47,391 bases of DNA from Phocaeicola_A sp045545095 (GTDB lineage Bacteria > Bacteroidota > Bacteroidia > Bacteroidales > Bacteroidaceae), in NCBI GenBank assembly GCA_045545095.1, contig JAZQAG010000017.1, positions 1 to 47,391 on the forward strand, in the 5' to 3' direction. The notes beneath the pieces are model-generated. The model made no database searches and was not told the origin of the DNA. It saw nothing but the letters and a program-made list of their open reading frames with translations. The translations under genes were made by a program, and so were the position numbers. Positions 32,796 through 42,939 of the stretch are shown here, in pieces; within the stretch, counting starts at the first letter, position 1, and each line of letters opens with the position of its first letter.

Positions 32796-35510
32796 TCACT
32801 CAAATCTCCACCAATCAAGACGGACATCGCCTTCTGCTTCATCAAAGCAAAGGTAGAGATCGTGAACACCTTGCGCACCACTGATTTTGGTCTTGGATGA
32901 GCGATACTTTTCAGCCTTACCTGTAGGTTTGATGGCCACAGTACCCACCACAGGACCTTCTGGACTATCGAGACGAACAGTCAGTTTGACTGAACCTGTA
33001 CCGGCAGTTGAAATTGTGAAGCGCTTGGCTCCTTCGCCAAAATCAACACCACGCAGGCGGATATATTCATCCTTATCTATGTGGTAAATGTACATATTGC
33101 GCTTACCCTCAGAAAAAGGCATTTTATCGACAATACCGGTATTGTCAAAACCGACCTTGGCACTCTTCAAGCCATATCCCCAGTTCATGGTCTCGGCCTC
33201 TACACGACGGTAAGGATTAAAGGCGTGAAGTTGCTCAGCCGGCTGTTGGTCAAGCCAATAAGGAAGTTCGGGGATTGTACCATCGGCATTATACTTCATC
33301 TCAGTAAAAGTTACTGAACGACGTTCATAGTGGCGAAGAATATCTATATTCTTCAAATCATAGTTCTGTCCAAACAGATAAGTGCGTCCTTTAAAATCTG
33401 CAATACCGGGATGATTACCACGATTACGCGGAGTATGATCCATGATGTGTCCTTTGTATTCCCACGGCCCAGTAGGGTTCTTACTCATCGCATAACCAAT
33501 ACCCTCAGGGCAGCAGGTCGAAGCAAAAGCCATATAGTAGTTGTCGCCACGTTTGTAGCACCAAGGACCTTCTTGGTAGTCTGGAATGCGGGGAAGTTTC
33601 ACTATGTCACCTACGGTTGAAATCATATCCTCACCTAACTTTACATAATATGTGTTGGGGTTTCCCCAGTACATATAGGCCTGTCCGTCATCATCAATGA
33701 ACACGGTGGGGTCAATATCTTCCCAATGCTCGCGTTGCCATACAAGGGGCTTACCCAGAGGATCTTTATAAGGGCCATAGGGAGAATCTGCAACCAAGAC
33801 ACCGATGCCATGACCATGCAGAGGAGCATAGAGGTAATACTTGCCATTGCGTGTCACCGTCTGAATAGCCCAACCGCCATTGTCGCGACTACGCCAAGAG
33901 AAATCTTTGAGTGAGGCTACGGCACCATGCTCGGTCCAATTGACCATATCAGTAGTAGAATAGAGCAACCAATCGTACATAAAGAAGCCTGCCGAGCTAC
34001 GTTCATTGGGGTCGGCAATATCCTCAGGAGAAGAATCATGTGAGGTAAAAAGGAAGAGTGTGTCGCCAACAACCAATGGTGAAGGATCAGCTGTGAACTT
34101 AGTTTGTGTCATAGGCATGTTTGCTTGCTCAACACCACGCATCTCCCACCAATCGAAATTCATCAAATGAGGGCCCTTGCGGCCTGTGAAACAGAGATAG
34201 AGGTCGTGTACACCAGTAACTTTTGATTTGATGTCTGCCACCAATGTCTGCCACTTTTCCCAACCTCCTGTACCACGTACATCAAGACGAGTAAGAAGTT
34301 GTCCCTTCAAACTGTCCACACGCACTTCTATGGCACCACCACGCAAGCCACTGGCCACACGGGCAGTAAAGGTACGGGGGAACATACGACCAAAATCAAC
34401 AGCCTGCAACTTGATGTAATCACCATTGTGAGCATCAGTTACATACACCCCTATTTCATCATTCTGCTCAGTGCGCAATCCGCGAGAAAAAGCCATAGTT
34501 TCAGCCTCCACTTTGCGATAAGGATTGAAGGTTCCTACAGGTTTCACACCTTCGTCAGTAGGATAAATGGTCGGAAAAGAACCATCGGGGTTATAAGTGA
34601 ATTCTTCGATAGCAACACTACGACCGAAGCCACCTCCACCAGGCAACTTACCGGTATGGTAAAAAAAGTAACTGTGTCCTTTATAGTCGGCAACACCGGC
34701 ATGATTGGTAAAAGACCCAGTATTTCCTAAAGGCATAATCTCTCCGGCATACTTCCATGGTCCTGTAGGCGAGGTGGCCGTACTGTATGAGATATGCTCG
34801 GGTACACCACCTGCAGCATAAATAAGTTGGTAAGTACCGTTACGCTTAGTCAACCAAGGACCTTCTACGTAACAATCTTTATACTTCTTACCTTCTTCCC
34901 GATTCTTCATCAAAGGAGCACCAAAAGCCTCTTCGGTCATATCGGCAACTATAAGATCACCCTCGTATGAAATCATATCTTCGTTGAGCTTGAGGTAATA
35001 GAGTTGAGGATTTCCCCAACACACCCAAGCCTGTCCATCGTCATCAATAAAGACACTGGGATCTATGTGATCCCATGAGCCGTTATCAAACAAAGGCTTA
35101 CCGATAGCGTCACGGAATGGTCCGGTAGGTGAATCACCCACTGCCACACCTATGGCCATACCACCTGACAATTTGGAATGGGCACAGATGTACCAATAGA
35201 ACTTTCCGTTGCGCTCAATAGTCTGAGCAGCCCAAGCACGGTCATCTGCCCACGAGAAGGATTCAAGGGCAAGAGGGGAACCATGATCCACCCAATTGAC
35301 CATATCGTCAGAGGAATAGACACGCCACTCCTGCATCCAGAAGAAGTCTGCACCATTCTCGTCATGTCCCGTATATACATACATACGTCCGTTATGTACT
35401 AATGGAGCCGGATCTGTTGTATAACAGGTCTGCACAATCGGATTCTGTGCCAGACTCTGCATAGCCGATGCCAAAACAACAGATAAAACAATTGTTAATT
35501 TCTTGTTCAT
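32796..35510 (-). CDS. Tandem GH43 enzyme with two CBM6-like domains
   Basis: 904 residues, signal peptide (VVLASAMQSLAQ). Order: GH43 (~25-335), CBM6-like (~340-460), GH43 (~465-775), CBM6-like (~785-904). Both catalytic domains keep the full GH43 triad. The base Asp is in DPAP (D33) and DPSP (D475); the pKa-setting Asp is in HIDPSVFIDDDG and DIDPTVFIDDDG; the acid Glu is in VEGPW (E216) and QEGPW (E647). CBM signatures are YRKVEAETMAFSRG and YRRVEAETMNWGYG. GH43 enzymes are beta-xylosidases, alpha-arabinofuranosidases or arabinanases. With the neighbouring xylan esterases, arabinoxylan side-chain or backbone hydrolysis is likely. The unit looks like an internal gene duplication. Confidence 0.9.
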   Translation of the reverse strand: MNKKLTIVLSVVLASAMQSLAQNPIVQTCYTTDPAPLVHNGRMYVYTGHDENGADFFWMQEWRVYSSDDMVNWVDHGSPLALESFSWADDRAWAAQTIERNGKFYWYICAHSKLSGGMAIGVAVGDSPTGPFRDAIGKPLFDNGSWDHIDPSVFIDDDGQAWVCWGNPQLYYLKLNEDMISYEGDLIVADMTEEAFGAPLMKNREEGKKYKDCYVEGPWLTKRNGTYQLIYAAGGVPEHISYSTATSPTGPWKYAGEIMPLGNTGSFTNHAGVADYKGHSYFFYHTGKLPGGGGFGRSVAIEEFTYNPDGSFPTIYPTDEGVKPVGTFNPYRKVEAETMAFSRGLRTEQNDEIGVYVTDAHNGDYIKLQAVDFGRMFPRTFTARVASGLRGGAIEVRVDSLKGQLLTRLDVRGTGGWEKWQTLVADIKSKVTGVHDLYLCFTGRKGPHLMNFDWWEMRGVEQANMPMTQTKFTADPSPLVVGDTLFLFTSHDSSPEDIADPNERSSAGFFMYDWLLYSTTDMVNWTEHGAVASLKDFSWRSRDNGGWAIQTVTRNGKYYLYAPLHGHGIGVLVADSPYGPYKDPLGKPLVWQREHWEDIDPTVFIDDDGQAYMYWGNPNTYYVKLGEDMISTVGDIVKLPRIPDYQEGPWCYKRGDNYYMAFASTCCPEGIGYAMSKNPTGPWEYKGHIMDHTPRNRGNHPGIADFKGRTYLFGQNYDLKNIDILRHYERRSVTFTEMKYNADGTIPELPYWLDQQPAEQLHAFNPYRRVEAETMNWGYGLKSAKVGFDNTGIVDKMPFSEGKRNMYIYHIDKDEYIRLRGVDFGEGAKRFTISTAGTGSVKLTVRLDSPEGPVVGTVAIKPTGKAEKYRSSKTKISGAQGVHDLYLCFDEAEGDVRLDWWRFE

Positions 35511-35531
35511 AGCGTATATTTATTAATGTTA

Positions 35532-37292
35532 TTATCTCCTTATGACTTTATAACTTCTGACAGTTCCATTCTTCATCGTTTCCCGACATATGTATATGCC
35601 AGACGAGTTCGGTTCCACAGAGAGACCTGCTACATTATAATATTCAACATGTACTACAGAATTATCCTTATCCAGAGCGTCTATAGACGAGACATTACCC
35701 TTACGGATAAGGGCTGCCTGCCCTACCACGAGATCCGCCCAAGGGGCATCAGCCGTATAAAAAGTAACTACGTAACGGCCTTTTTCATGAATATCAAAAG
35801 AAAGCGTCTTCAATGTTGTACCCGAAAAGCTGTTAGAAGCCGAATTGCCGACATTAGCCGTAGGGGTAAAGGTATTGGTAAAAGCCGTTGTACCGTCCAT
35901 TTTCTCAACCGCAATCGTCACGGGTGAAAACGTCTCGATATTCCAATTGGTCACCCGAGTAAGGAGTTGGTAATTTCCTGGATGAAGCATCAAAGTCGTG
36001 GATGTTCCCTCATCTGCAAAACGGGCATATCCGGTTTTTACACCACCAGTAACATTGCGAGTGTAAAGTCCCCATTCGAAATCCTTCTTTTCGCCTGTAA
36101 AGTGAAAAACACGGCTACCAGATCCGTATCCATAGGAAAATCCTGTACGTTTTTCGTTTCCATCATAAGTGCTCCATCCTTCAGGGACACTACCTTCAGT
36201 CGAAAATACCTTGGTCAACAAATAACTGCCAGTAGGTTCTTCGACATTAATGGTCCGTTGGTTACTACCCGTACGTCCTTCATCATCAGTCACTACTGCA
36301 CGAATAATATGAGTTCCTTTTGAAAGGTTATCCAAGAGATAAGTATAAGGGGCATCCGTCATTTCTGTAAGAAGTTCGCCATCAAGATAAAATGCCACTT
36401 TAGCGACCTCCCCATCAGGATCACTGGCTGTTGCATTCAATGTAATGGCAGGTATCTCGGACGCTCCACCAAAAGTAACATACGTAAGCCCATCATCAGG
36501 TGTGGTAAACTTCACTGACGGATCTTTTATTTCTAAGGAATAACGTTTACAGAAATTCCAAATTTCTTCACCAGTGAATACGATATCATTAGAAATCCAA
36601 TGTCCTTTATTGGCCAATTCAAGCAAAACCACTTCTACCCCATTCTCTCCAGGCCCCCAAGTATGCTTGGTAATATGACCAGCCCTATAGGGCTTCTGCA
36701 CTTTTGCCTGAGTAGGACATCCATTACGTTTGACCCAACCTGCCATAGTACCCGATACTCCACCAAAATTCACCACATCATCGGTAGTACCGTGCGTATG
36801 AATAATAGGAACAGGCCGCGAACTGGTGTAATTACCTCCCCCCATGGGATAACCACTGATAGGAGCAAAAGCGGCAAACGTGTCAGCCATACGGTTCATG
36901 GCATGATAAGTAAACATTCCGCCCATGGAGAAACCTGAAATATAAACGCGGTTGCGGTCTATATCATATTTCGTTACCATCTCGTCAATGAGTGCCTGCA
37001 TGAAGCGGAGGTCACGATCACCTCCAATATCCCATCCACGATCTATACCATTGGGAAAGACCGTAACAAACTTAGCCGTATCAGCTATAGCCTCAATCTT
37101 CAGCATATCTTTCTGATATCCGGCATCCTGATTCATTCCGTGACACGAAATGAGCAACGGGCGCTGTGCTCCTAAATCCTTGGGAGCATACACGATGTAA
37201 TTACGTTGAATGTTATCAACAGTAATATTCTCGGCACACACAGGAATGTACATAAGTGCCAAGGCAAATAACGGTGCGAAAAGTTTTTTCAT
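35532..37292 (-). CDS. Secreted CE1/PHB-depolymerase-type esterase with Ig-like and C-terminal tail domains
   Basis: 586 residues, signal peptide (FAPLFALALMYIPVCA). The catalytic domain (~25-255) has RPLLISCHGMNQDAGYQ, the nucleophile elbow SGFSMGGM (Ser122), the acid in HGTTDDVVNF and His in NKGHWISND. This is the esterase D/Fae-type CE1 family. An Ig-like domain (~265-350, DPDGEVAKVAFYLDGELL) and a carbohydrate-binding-like beta domain follow. The final ~45 residues (VEYYNVAGLSVEPNSSGIYI...) resemble a T9SS-like sorting tail. The likely role is removal of ferulate or acetate from xylan. It lies 7 bp after the GH43 gene and 21 bp before the tandem GH43 gene, in one operon. Confidence 0.85.
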   Translation of the reverse strand: MKKLFAPLFALALMYIPVCAENITVDNIQRNYIVYAPKDLGAQRPLLISCHGMNQDAGYQKDMLKIEAIADTAKFVTVFPNGIDRGWDIGGDRDLRFMQALIDEMVTKYDIDRNRVYISGFSMGGMFTYHAMNRMADTFAAFAPISGYPMGGGNYTSSRPVPIIHTHGTTDDVVNFGGVSGTMAGWVKRNGCPTQAKVQKPYRAGHITKHTWGPGENGVEVVLLELANKGHWISNDIVFTGEEIWNFCKRYSLEIKDPSVKFTTPDDGLTYVTFGGASEIPAITLNATASDPDGEVAKVAFYLDGELLTEMTDAPYTYLLDNLSKGTHIIRAVVTDDEGRTGSNQRTINVEEPTGSYLLTKVFSTEGSVPEGWSTYDGNEKRTGFSYGYGSGSRVFHFTGEKKDFEWGLYTRNVTGGVKTGYARFADEGTSTTLMLHPGNYQLLTRVTNWNIETFSPVTIAVEKMDGTTAFTNTFTPTANVGNSASNSFSGTTLKTLSFDIHEKGRYVVTFYTADAPWADLVVGQAALIRKGNVSSIDALDKDNSVVHVEYYNVAGLSVEPNSSGIYICRETMKNGTVRSYKVIRR

Positions 37293-37299
37293 AAGCTAT

Positions 37300-38883
37300 T
37301 TATTTTTCTCTTCTCTCATACTTGAATTCATCGACATCCACATATCCACCATTCTGCTTGGTAGCATAATTGAAAATGGCATAACGTGTACCCATAAACA
37401 GCAAGCGGTAGTCAAAACGCATCTTGTAGGGCTGACCGATGGGAATCCATTCACCTTTACCCATTCTATAGTAGAAGGTAGCCATATCCTGTCCCCGGTT
37501 GAAGTCGGCATCAATGCGGAGCTGGATACTCTTTGCCTTCTTCAGGTTCATCTGTCCGATAATTTCTTCATCCACCTTAGTGACAGCTTTCTCCCTGTCA
37601 GTCAAATGCACTTGAGTATTGGACTGAATCAACGTATATTTCTTCCCATCACGTGCAACGGTAAGCACCCCCGAATGCCCATTGAAAGCAGCAAACCCAC
37701 AACGGTCACCATCTTTCATATGACGAAGGTCAAGGGTCACATATGCCGAACAAGTGGGTCCTTCCATACGTTGGCTGATGGTATTGCGTGCTTCATAAAG
37801 GTTAGGAACAATCTTGTTTGTCTTTAAACGGAGAAATCCTTTACGTTCAGTAAGCGACCATGCCTCATCTATTGGATTATGGTTCCACTGCCAGAGGAGA
37901 TGCAATTTATCATCATTGAAGTCGTCACTTGTCACCAGACGGGTATCTTTCACTTCATCTCCCCCTTGAGGCATGGCATCAGGCACAAGCCCGTTTTCAT
38001 CTCCCAAAATGGGCCATCCGTCAATCCAACGGCATGGCATATGAGTAAGTACGCGTCCTACTCCACCACGGTCCTGGAAGATGACGCCATACCACTTGCC
38101 ATCGTTCCCATCCACAATCGTTCCTTGTCCTACATGTCCAAACTTGGCAAAATCACTTTGCAGAATCACTTTTTTCTCATACGGCCCATGAATATCATCA
38201 GCCCGATAGCATACCTGACGACGGTAACGTCCGGGAGCCCACACATGAGAAATCATCAACAAGTAATATTTACCTTCATGTTTGATCATACGAGACCCTT
38301 CCAATAAGCCTGTCTCATCAGCTTCACGTTGGAATATCCGGCAATCAGACCCTGGAATCACACTCTTCAAATCTTTCGAAAGTTCCACCATTTCGCCTGT
38401 TCCATAAATGACATATACACGGTCATCATCATCGAAAAAGAGCGATGCATCGTGGAAATGACGCAATCGGGAGTGTATCATCCACGGCCCTGCCGCATCT
38501 TTGGCTGTCATGATATAGGTATCACCTCCCCTACTGTCATTAGGAGCAAACAAAGCATAGAATGTCCCCTTGTGATACTTCAACGATGTGGCCCACTGGC
38601 CACGGCCATATGCTGTACCTTCCTCCATATCATATTTGGGAGAATCCGTCAACTTGTCAAACAGATAACTGACTACCTCCCAATTAGAGAAATCTTTGCT
38701 ACGCATAATAGGGGCACCCGGCATCAGATGCATGGTGGTGGTGACCATGTAATAATATTCCCCTACACGAATCACATCGGGATCAGGTGTATCAGCCCAA
38801 ATCATCGGATTACGTACGATAGCAGATACGCTACCGACAAAAAGCATCAAAGTTGATGCCATCAAAAAGAAAAGTCGCTTCAT
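37300..38883 (-). CDS. GH43 beta-xylosidase/arabinofuranosidase with C-terminal beta-sandwich
   Basis: 527 residues, signal peptide (LMASTLMLFVGSVSA). A five-bladed propeller spans ~22-320. Base Asp lies in ADTPDPDVI (D34), the pKa Asp in HFHDASLFFDDDD, and the acid Glu in GLLEGSRMI. The C-terminal ~200 residues (DDFNDDKLHLLWQWNHNPID...) are the beta-sandwich found in GH43 proteins active on xylan side chains. It looks like GH43 subfamily 12 type, which is mostly alpha-L-arabinofuranosidase. The subfamily call needs an alignment. It is the first gene of a four-gene operon (GH43, CE1, tandem GH43, CE6-CE1) preceded by a candidate operator and promoter at 38914-38980. Confidence 0.9.
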   Translation of the reverse strand: MKRLFFLMASTLMLFVGSVSAIVRNPMIWADTPDPDVIRVGEYYYMVTTTMHLMPGAPIMRSKDFSNWEVVSYLFDKLTDSPKYDMEEGTAYGRGQWATSLKYHKGTFYALFAPNDSRGGDTYIMTAKDAAGPWMIHSRLRHFHDASLFFDDDDRVYVIYGTGEMVELSKDLKSVIPGSDCRIFQREADETGLLEGSRMIKHEGKYYLLMISHVWAPGRYRRQVCYRADDIHGPYEKKVILQSDFAKFGHVGQGTIVDGNDGKWYGVIFQDRGGVGRVLTHMPCRWIDGWPILGDENGLVPDAMPQGGDEVKDTRLVTSDDFNDDKLHLLWQWNHNPIDEAWSLTERKGFLRLKTNKIVPNLYEARNTISQRMEGPTCSAYVTLDLRHMKDGDRCGFAAFNGHSGVLTVARDGKKYTLIQSNTQVHLTDREKAVTKVDEEIIGQMNLKKAKSIQLRIDADFNRGQDMATFYYRMGKGEWIPIGQPYKMRFDYRLLFMGTRYAIFNYATKQNGGYVDVDEFKYERREK

Positions 38884-38913
38884 ATTATTTATAGCTATTA
38901 TTGTTTCTTACGA

Positions 38914-38980
38914 CAAAAATAAACAAAACAGCGTATTCTTTACATTATTATTGTTTCTTATACATTTCTATTTGTTGCAC
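38914..38980 (-). promoter_or_regulatory. Operator and -7 element of the GH43/esterase operon
   Basis: On the minus strand GTGCAACAAATAGAAATG (38980-38963) is followed 42 nt later by TATTTTTG (38921-38914), a TAnnTTTG -7 element. No TTG sits at -33, fitting an activator-dependent promoter. The same motif at the same spacing precedes the two other transcription units of the cluster. Confidence 0.65.
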
Positions 38981-39011
38981 ACCACCAATAATCATAATAA
39001 TACATAAAGGA

Positions 39012-39045
39012 GCGGGCAAACATGCCCGATTGCATGTCTGCCCGC
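39012..39045 (-). terminator. Terminator after the 1264-residue protein gene
   Basis: GCGGGCAAACATG (39012-39024) pairs with 39033-39045 over 13 bp with one mismatch and an 8-nt loop. On the minus strand a T-rich run (CCTTTATGTATTATT) follows. It lies 29 nt past the stop codon. Confidence 0.7.
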
Positions 39046-39073
39046 CCAAACAAGATTGTATGAAAAGGATTAC

Positions 39074-42000
39074 TTATTTTCTAATCACTTTCTCAACGCG
39101 GATTGTACCATCACTCATATATTTACGCATGATGACAATACCCTGCTGAGCCTTCATAATGCGGCGTCCGTTCAAGTCATAGAGTTCAATACCCAATACC
39201 TGAGCAGGAGCAGCCAAGTTTTCTTCAACACCATTAACAATTTCCTGATATGCAGCGGCATAATCATATCCTGCTGCAGCACCAGCGATCTTCAGCTTAA
39301 CCTGATTGAAGAATGTATGAGAAGAAGGACCACCTACGGCACCGATAGTCAACATACCGTCAGCAACAACAATACCTTCAATAGTAATGTTATCAACCGG
39401 GAATGACTGACCGATATAAGGTGCGCTGATAGTATCGCCAACTTCACCCTCTGGAGTCTCTGAAGTCTTGGCATAGAAGTAAGAACCATCCAAAGCACCA
39501 GCTTCTTCTGTACGTTCACCGAAGCTACCTACAATATTGTAAACACCAGCAGGCAAATCTACGATAGTTTGTTCAACCGCATAGCTTGCACCCCAAGTTT
39601 GGAACTGAACATCAGAAATATAGTAACCAGGATCACCCCAACCATAGCTGAGTCCAGGAGCAGCAAGACTATCTGGAACGAACCAACCAGGAACATTACC
39701 TGTAGATTCTCCATTCTTATAGAAATCAAGATTATCTTGCAAACGATAGATATTTGGATTCTTCACGAATACTGTCATGTCGTAAGTATCAGTATAAGTA
39801 TTCAATGTATTAGTATCCAATTTCTCTTCAAAGAGTGTATTGTCAGCATTCTTCAACTGGCCATAGAGCTCAAGTTTCAGACGAGTCTTAATCATTTCTG
39901 CCAACTCATCGTCATCTTCCAAAGCATTGTTTGCAGCAACAACCAATTCGTCATCAGCAGCAACGCCCAAAGACTTCAGAGCTTCAGCACCCAAACGCAA
40001 GCGTTCAACCAAAACCTTGATACCAGTATCAGCCATCTTTGTTTCACCCTCAGTAAAGAGTTTGCTTGAAGTGTTTACAGGAACCTGCAACTCATCGATA
40101 GCAGCCTGCAACTCTGTATCGTCAGTAATTGTCTTCACGATAAGGGTAACAACTTCCTTCTCTACCGGTTCACCTGTTTCAGGATTAGTTTCTGTAACAG
40201 TAGAAATCTCCTTCGTTACATACTTGGCGGCCAAATCCTTCAACTGAGCATACAGTTCAGTACCAGCAAATTTCTTACCTGCATTATCATCCACAATCTG
40301 CTGAGCCTTTTCGGGCAATGCGTAGTAAGTATCACAAAGATTACGGTGATCAGACATAACCTTAGCAGCAGCATCAAGAGCAGCAATAGCATTGGTATAA
40401 GCAGAAGGATTAGTATAATCTCCATATTCAGCCTCGTACTTGGCAACAGTAGCAGCCAATTCGTCAAGAGCGACACCAGCATAACGTTCGTTAGACTGAC
40501 CTACAGCAAGAATACTCTTAGCAGCATCAAGAGCCTTGATCAAAGCCTGAGTCTCTTCAACACCGGCAGCATTGGGCAAATAAGTCACTTTAGGATTAGC
40601 CAACAAGATTTCATTCATACCACCGATCAAATTTCCTTCTGCATTACACGGTGTCCAACGCACTTTATAATTTCCTGTAGCCTCGGGATAATATGTATAT
40701 TCAACATAATTAGAGCCACTGGCCACCTGACCTGAATTTGCGATATTCTTTACGTCACTCTTAGTTGCATCAATACGGCTATAAACAACATCATTATTGG
40801 GACCATAAATCTCAAATTTCACATAGCTTGCAGCTGACCATGCGGCCAAATTGTAACTTATCTTATACTTTTTACCCGCCTCAAGAACCAAATCATAACC
40901 TTCAAGACTACCATATTCAACAATACATTGGTCAGGAGTTTCACCATTTGTACGAGTATAGAAACCTCTTGTGAAATCACCACCATCAGCAAAAGTCTTC
41001 ATGTTAGCACCAGAACCATGAGTTGTTCCAGGAGCGCGAACGGCACCGTCATAAACCATGTACCAACCTTCGGGAATACCACCTTGAACAGTAGCTGCAA
41101 AGTAGTCGGGCAATACCTGACGGAGAGTATCAGAGGGATCAAGATTCACCTTACCGACATTAATAGTATAAGTAGTGTCACCAAAGATTTCATCATCCAA
41201 ACGCTGTTCGGGATAAATCTTGCTGATACTAATGGCGTATTCGCCTGTAGCCAAATCACCTGCGCTTGTACGCTTCAATACAACAGATTCCGCAAAACCT
41301 TCAGCAGGTTCTACCGCCAAAGCTTCGTTACCCAGTTTAGCAACAAGAGCCGCGCAGTCCACATTCTTGTCGAATGTTACCTTAAAGTCTGTGATGCTGT
41401 TAGGCAAGTTGAATGAGCCATGTTCAGGATCTGCAGAAACAACAATAGGAGTCACAAAAATATAAGCGTATGCATCTTCTGCCGCAGCCACATCGTAGTT
41501 ATAAGTTGCAACACCAGCATAATCTTTCACATCACCACCAGGACCGCCATCGTAAGTCAAATGATAAGCGGCATCAGCAGGGTTAGAGAATGCAACCTCT
41601 ACAGTAGCAGCTTCGTCCTCTATAGCCTCTTCCATAAAGATATAGAAACGACCATCAGCAGTACCTTCGACAGACATGATGTTTGCATCAACACCATTAA
41701 CCTTTACACTGACACAATTGGCCGGATAAATCAAACGGGGTTTGCCACAAGCTTCCACCAAAGCAGGCAGATTAGTATCGAAACCGAAGTCAAGCTGAAT
41801 AACGTCGAAAGCAAATTCTGAGCTTACGCCATACTTATATTCCTCTACGCGGATATTGTCGAAATAGAATTCTACGTCATTAACTTTGTCTATAGAAAGG
41901 TTGAATGCGATAGACTGGAAGAACTGGGTACCATCGGCATTGGCAGCCTGAGCTGCGGTAATTTCGTCCTCCCACTTGAAGTTCTGCCACTCCTCAGAGA

Positions 42001-42868
42001 AGTCAACGTTACCCATCATTTCATAATGAATGTAGTTACCAGGAGTTCCATGAGCCTGAGTAGAAACTCCAGCTACGGGCAAAGAAGAACGGTAGTCGAA
42101 TGTTACACGAACCTTAGTACCGGCAGCCATAGGCTCGGGCAACTGAATCCAGAACTGAGAATCCCAGTCATTGGTAGCACCAGCAACGGACTTCACCATG
42201 ATACCACGAGTTCCGTCAACACCCACACCGTCAGTAATCACAGCTGGAAGAATATCCTGAGAGGGAGCTTCCTTAGCTACGTAGAAAGCAACATCTTCGC
42301 CTTCCAAGTTGGCATTGGTAGTAAGTTCTGTCCAACCAACCTGCTGAACCTTACCAGAAGCCTCCAGTTCAATGCTTTCAATAGTTACATTACCCCAGTT
42401 TGCGCCCTTAATAGCATGAAGGTGACAAAAACCAAAATCCTTGGTAATGGCTTTCAAGTCATAAATATAGACGTTACCTTCTACACTCTGATACTTTTCA
42501 GTACACCACGCCTTGTTAGGAATGTCAACCAGTTTAGATGTTTCAAGATCATCAGTAGCCTGACCATCTTGTACCAAACGATTGAAGAGGACACGAGGTG
42601 TTCCGTCAGCCACAGTTACATACATTTTTGAATAGAGAGTCAAATCGGCAAAGTCGATAACTCGTGAATCACCAACAGGCGTACCTGCAGATACACCTAA
42701 ATCGAGGACGCAATTGGCAGATGGACCTACTTTAGCCGCATCACCAGTGTAACCGTCCCATTCAAAGAACATATCCAATGACAGAGGAACACGTTCCTGA
42801 GCGTTTACGCTCACTGCGCCAAGCACCATTAATGCAAGCGCTAAAAACATACGGAAAGATTTTCTCAT
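39074..42868 (-). CDS. Large secreted probable carbohydrate-binding protein
   Basis: 1264 residues with a signal peptide (FLALALMVLGAVSVNAQ). I do not recognise the whole protein. Residues ~175-350 look like a CBM4/9-type jelly roll: SQFWIQLPEPMAAGTKVRVT, FQSIAFNLSIDKVNDVEFYF, then DNIRVEEYK. Ig-like strands follow, then a second galactose-binding-like region (~600-765). Residues ~770-945 are helical and FIVAR-like (LIKALDAAKSILAVGQSNER, YTNAIAALDAAAKVM). Another beta domain (~1070-1220) and a Por/T9SS-like tail (VLGIELYDLNGRRIMKAQQG) end the protein. No catalytic motif is seen. It sits between the regulator and the GH43 operon and shares their candidate operator. A surface xylan-binding role is plausible but inferred. 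Confidence 0.8.
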   Translation of the reverse strand: MRKSFRMFLALALMVLGAVSVNAQERVPLSLDMFFEWDGYTGDAAKVGPSANCVLDLGVSAGTPVGDSRVIDFADLTLYSKMYVTVADGTPRVLFNRLVQDGQATDDLETSKLVDIPNKAWCTEKYQSVEGNVYIYDLKAITKDFGFCHLHAIKGANWGNVTIESIELEASGKVQQVGWTELTTNANLEGEDVAFYVAKEAPSQDILPAVITDGVGVDGTRGIMVKSVAGATNDWDSQFWIQLPEPMAAGTKVRVTFDYRSSLPVAGVSTQAHGTPGNYIHYEMMGNVDFSEEWQNFKWEDEITAAQAANADGTQFFQSIAFNLSIDKVNDVEFYFDNIRVEEYKYGVSSEFAFDVIQLDFGFDTNLPALVEACGKPRLIYPANCVSVKVNGVDANIMSVEGTADGRFYIFMEEAIEDEAATVEVAFSNPADAAYHLTYDGGPGGDVKDYAGVATYNYDVAAAEDAYAYIFVTPIVVSADPEHGSFNLPNSITDFKVTFDKNVDCAALVAKLGNEALAVEPAEGFAESVVLKRTSAGDLATGEYAISISKIYPEQRLDDEIFGDTTYTINVGKVNLDPSDTLRQVLPDYFAATVQGGIPEGWYMVYDGAVRAPGTTHGSGANMKTFADGGDFTRGFYTRTNGETPDQCIVEYGSLEGYDLVLEAGKKYKISYNLAAWSAASYVKFEIYGPNNDVVYSRIDATKSDVKNIANSGQVASGSNYVEYTYYPEATGNYKVRWTPCNAEGNLIGGMNEILLANPKVTYLPNAAGVEETQALIKALDAAKSILAVGQSNERYAGVALDELAATVAKYEAEYGDYTNPSAYTNAIAALDAAAKVMSDHRNLCDTYYALPEKAQQIVDDNAGKKFAGTELYAQLKDLAAKYVTKEISTVTETNPETGEPVEKEVVTLIVKTITDDTELQAAIDELQVPVNTSSKLFTEGETKMADTGIKVLVERLRLGAEALKSLGVAADDELVVAANNALEDDDELAEMIKTRLKLELYGQLKNADNTLFEEKLDTNTLNTYTDTYDMTVFVKNPNIYRLQDNLDFYKNGESTGNVPGWFVPDSLAAPGLSYGWGDPGYYISDVQFQTWGASYAVEQTIVDLPAGVYNIVGSFGERTEEAGALDGSYFYAKTSETPEGEVGDTISAPYIGQSFPVDNITIEGIVVADGMLTIGAVGGPSSHTFFNQVKLKIAGAAAGYDYAAAYQEIVNGVEENLAAPAQVLGIELYDLNGRRIMKAQQGIVIMRKYMSDGTIRVEKVIRK

Positions 42869-42939
42869 GTTTTTTTGATTTTAGTTAATACTATAGTTAA
42901 TTATAAATGATTTTCTGCCTTTTATTCAATTTCTGGATG

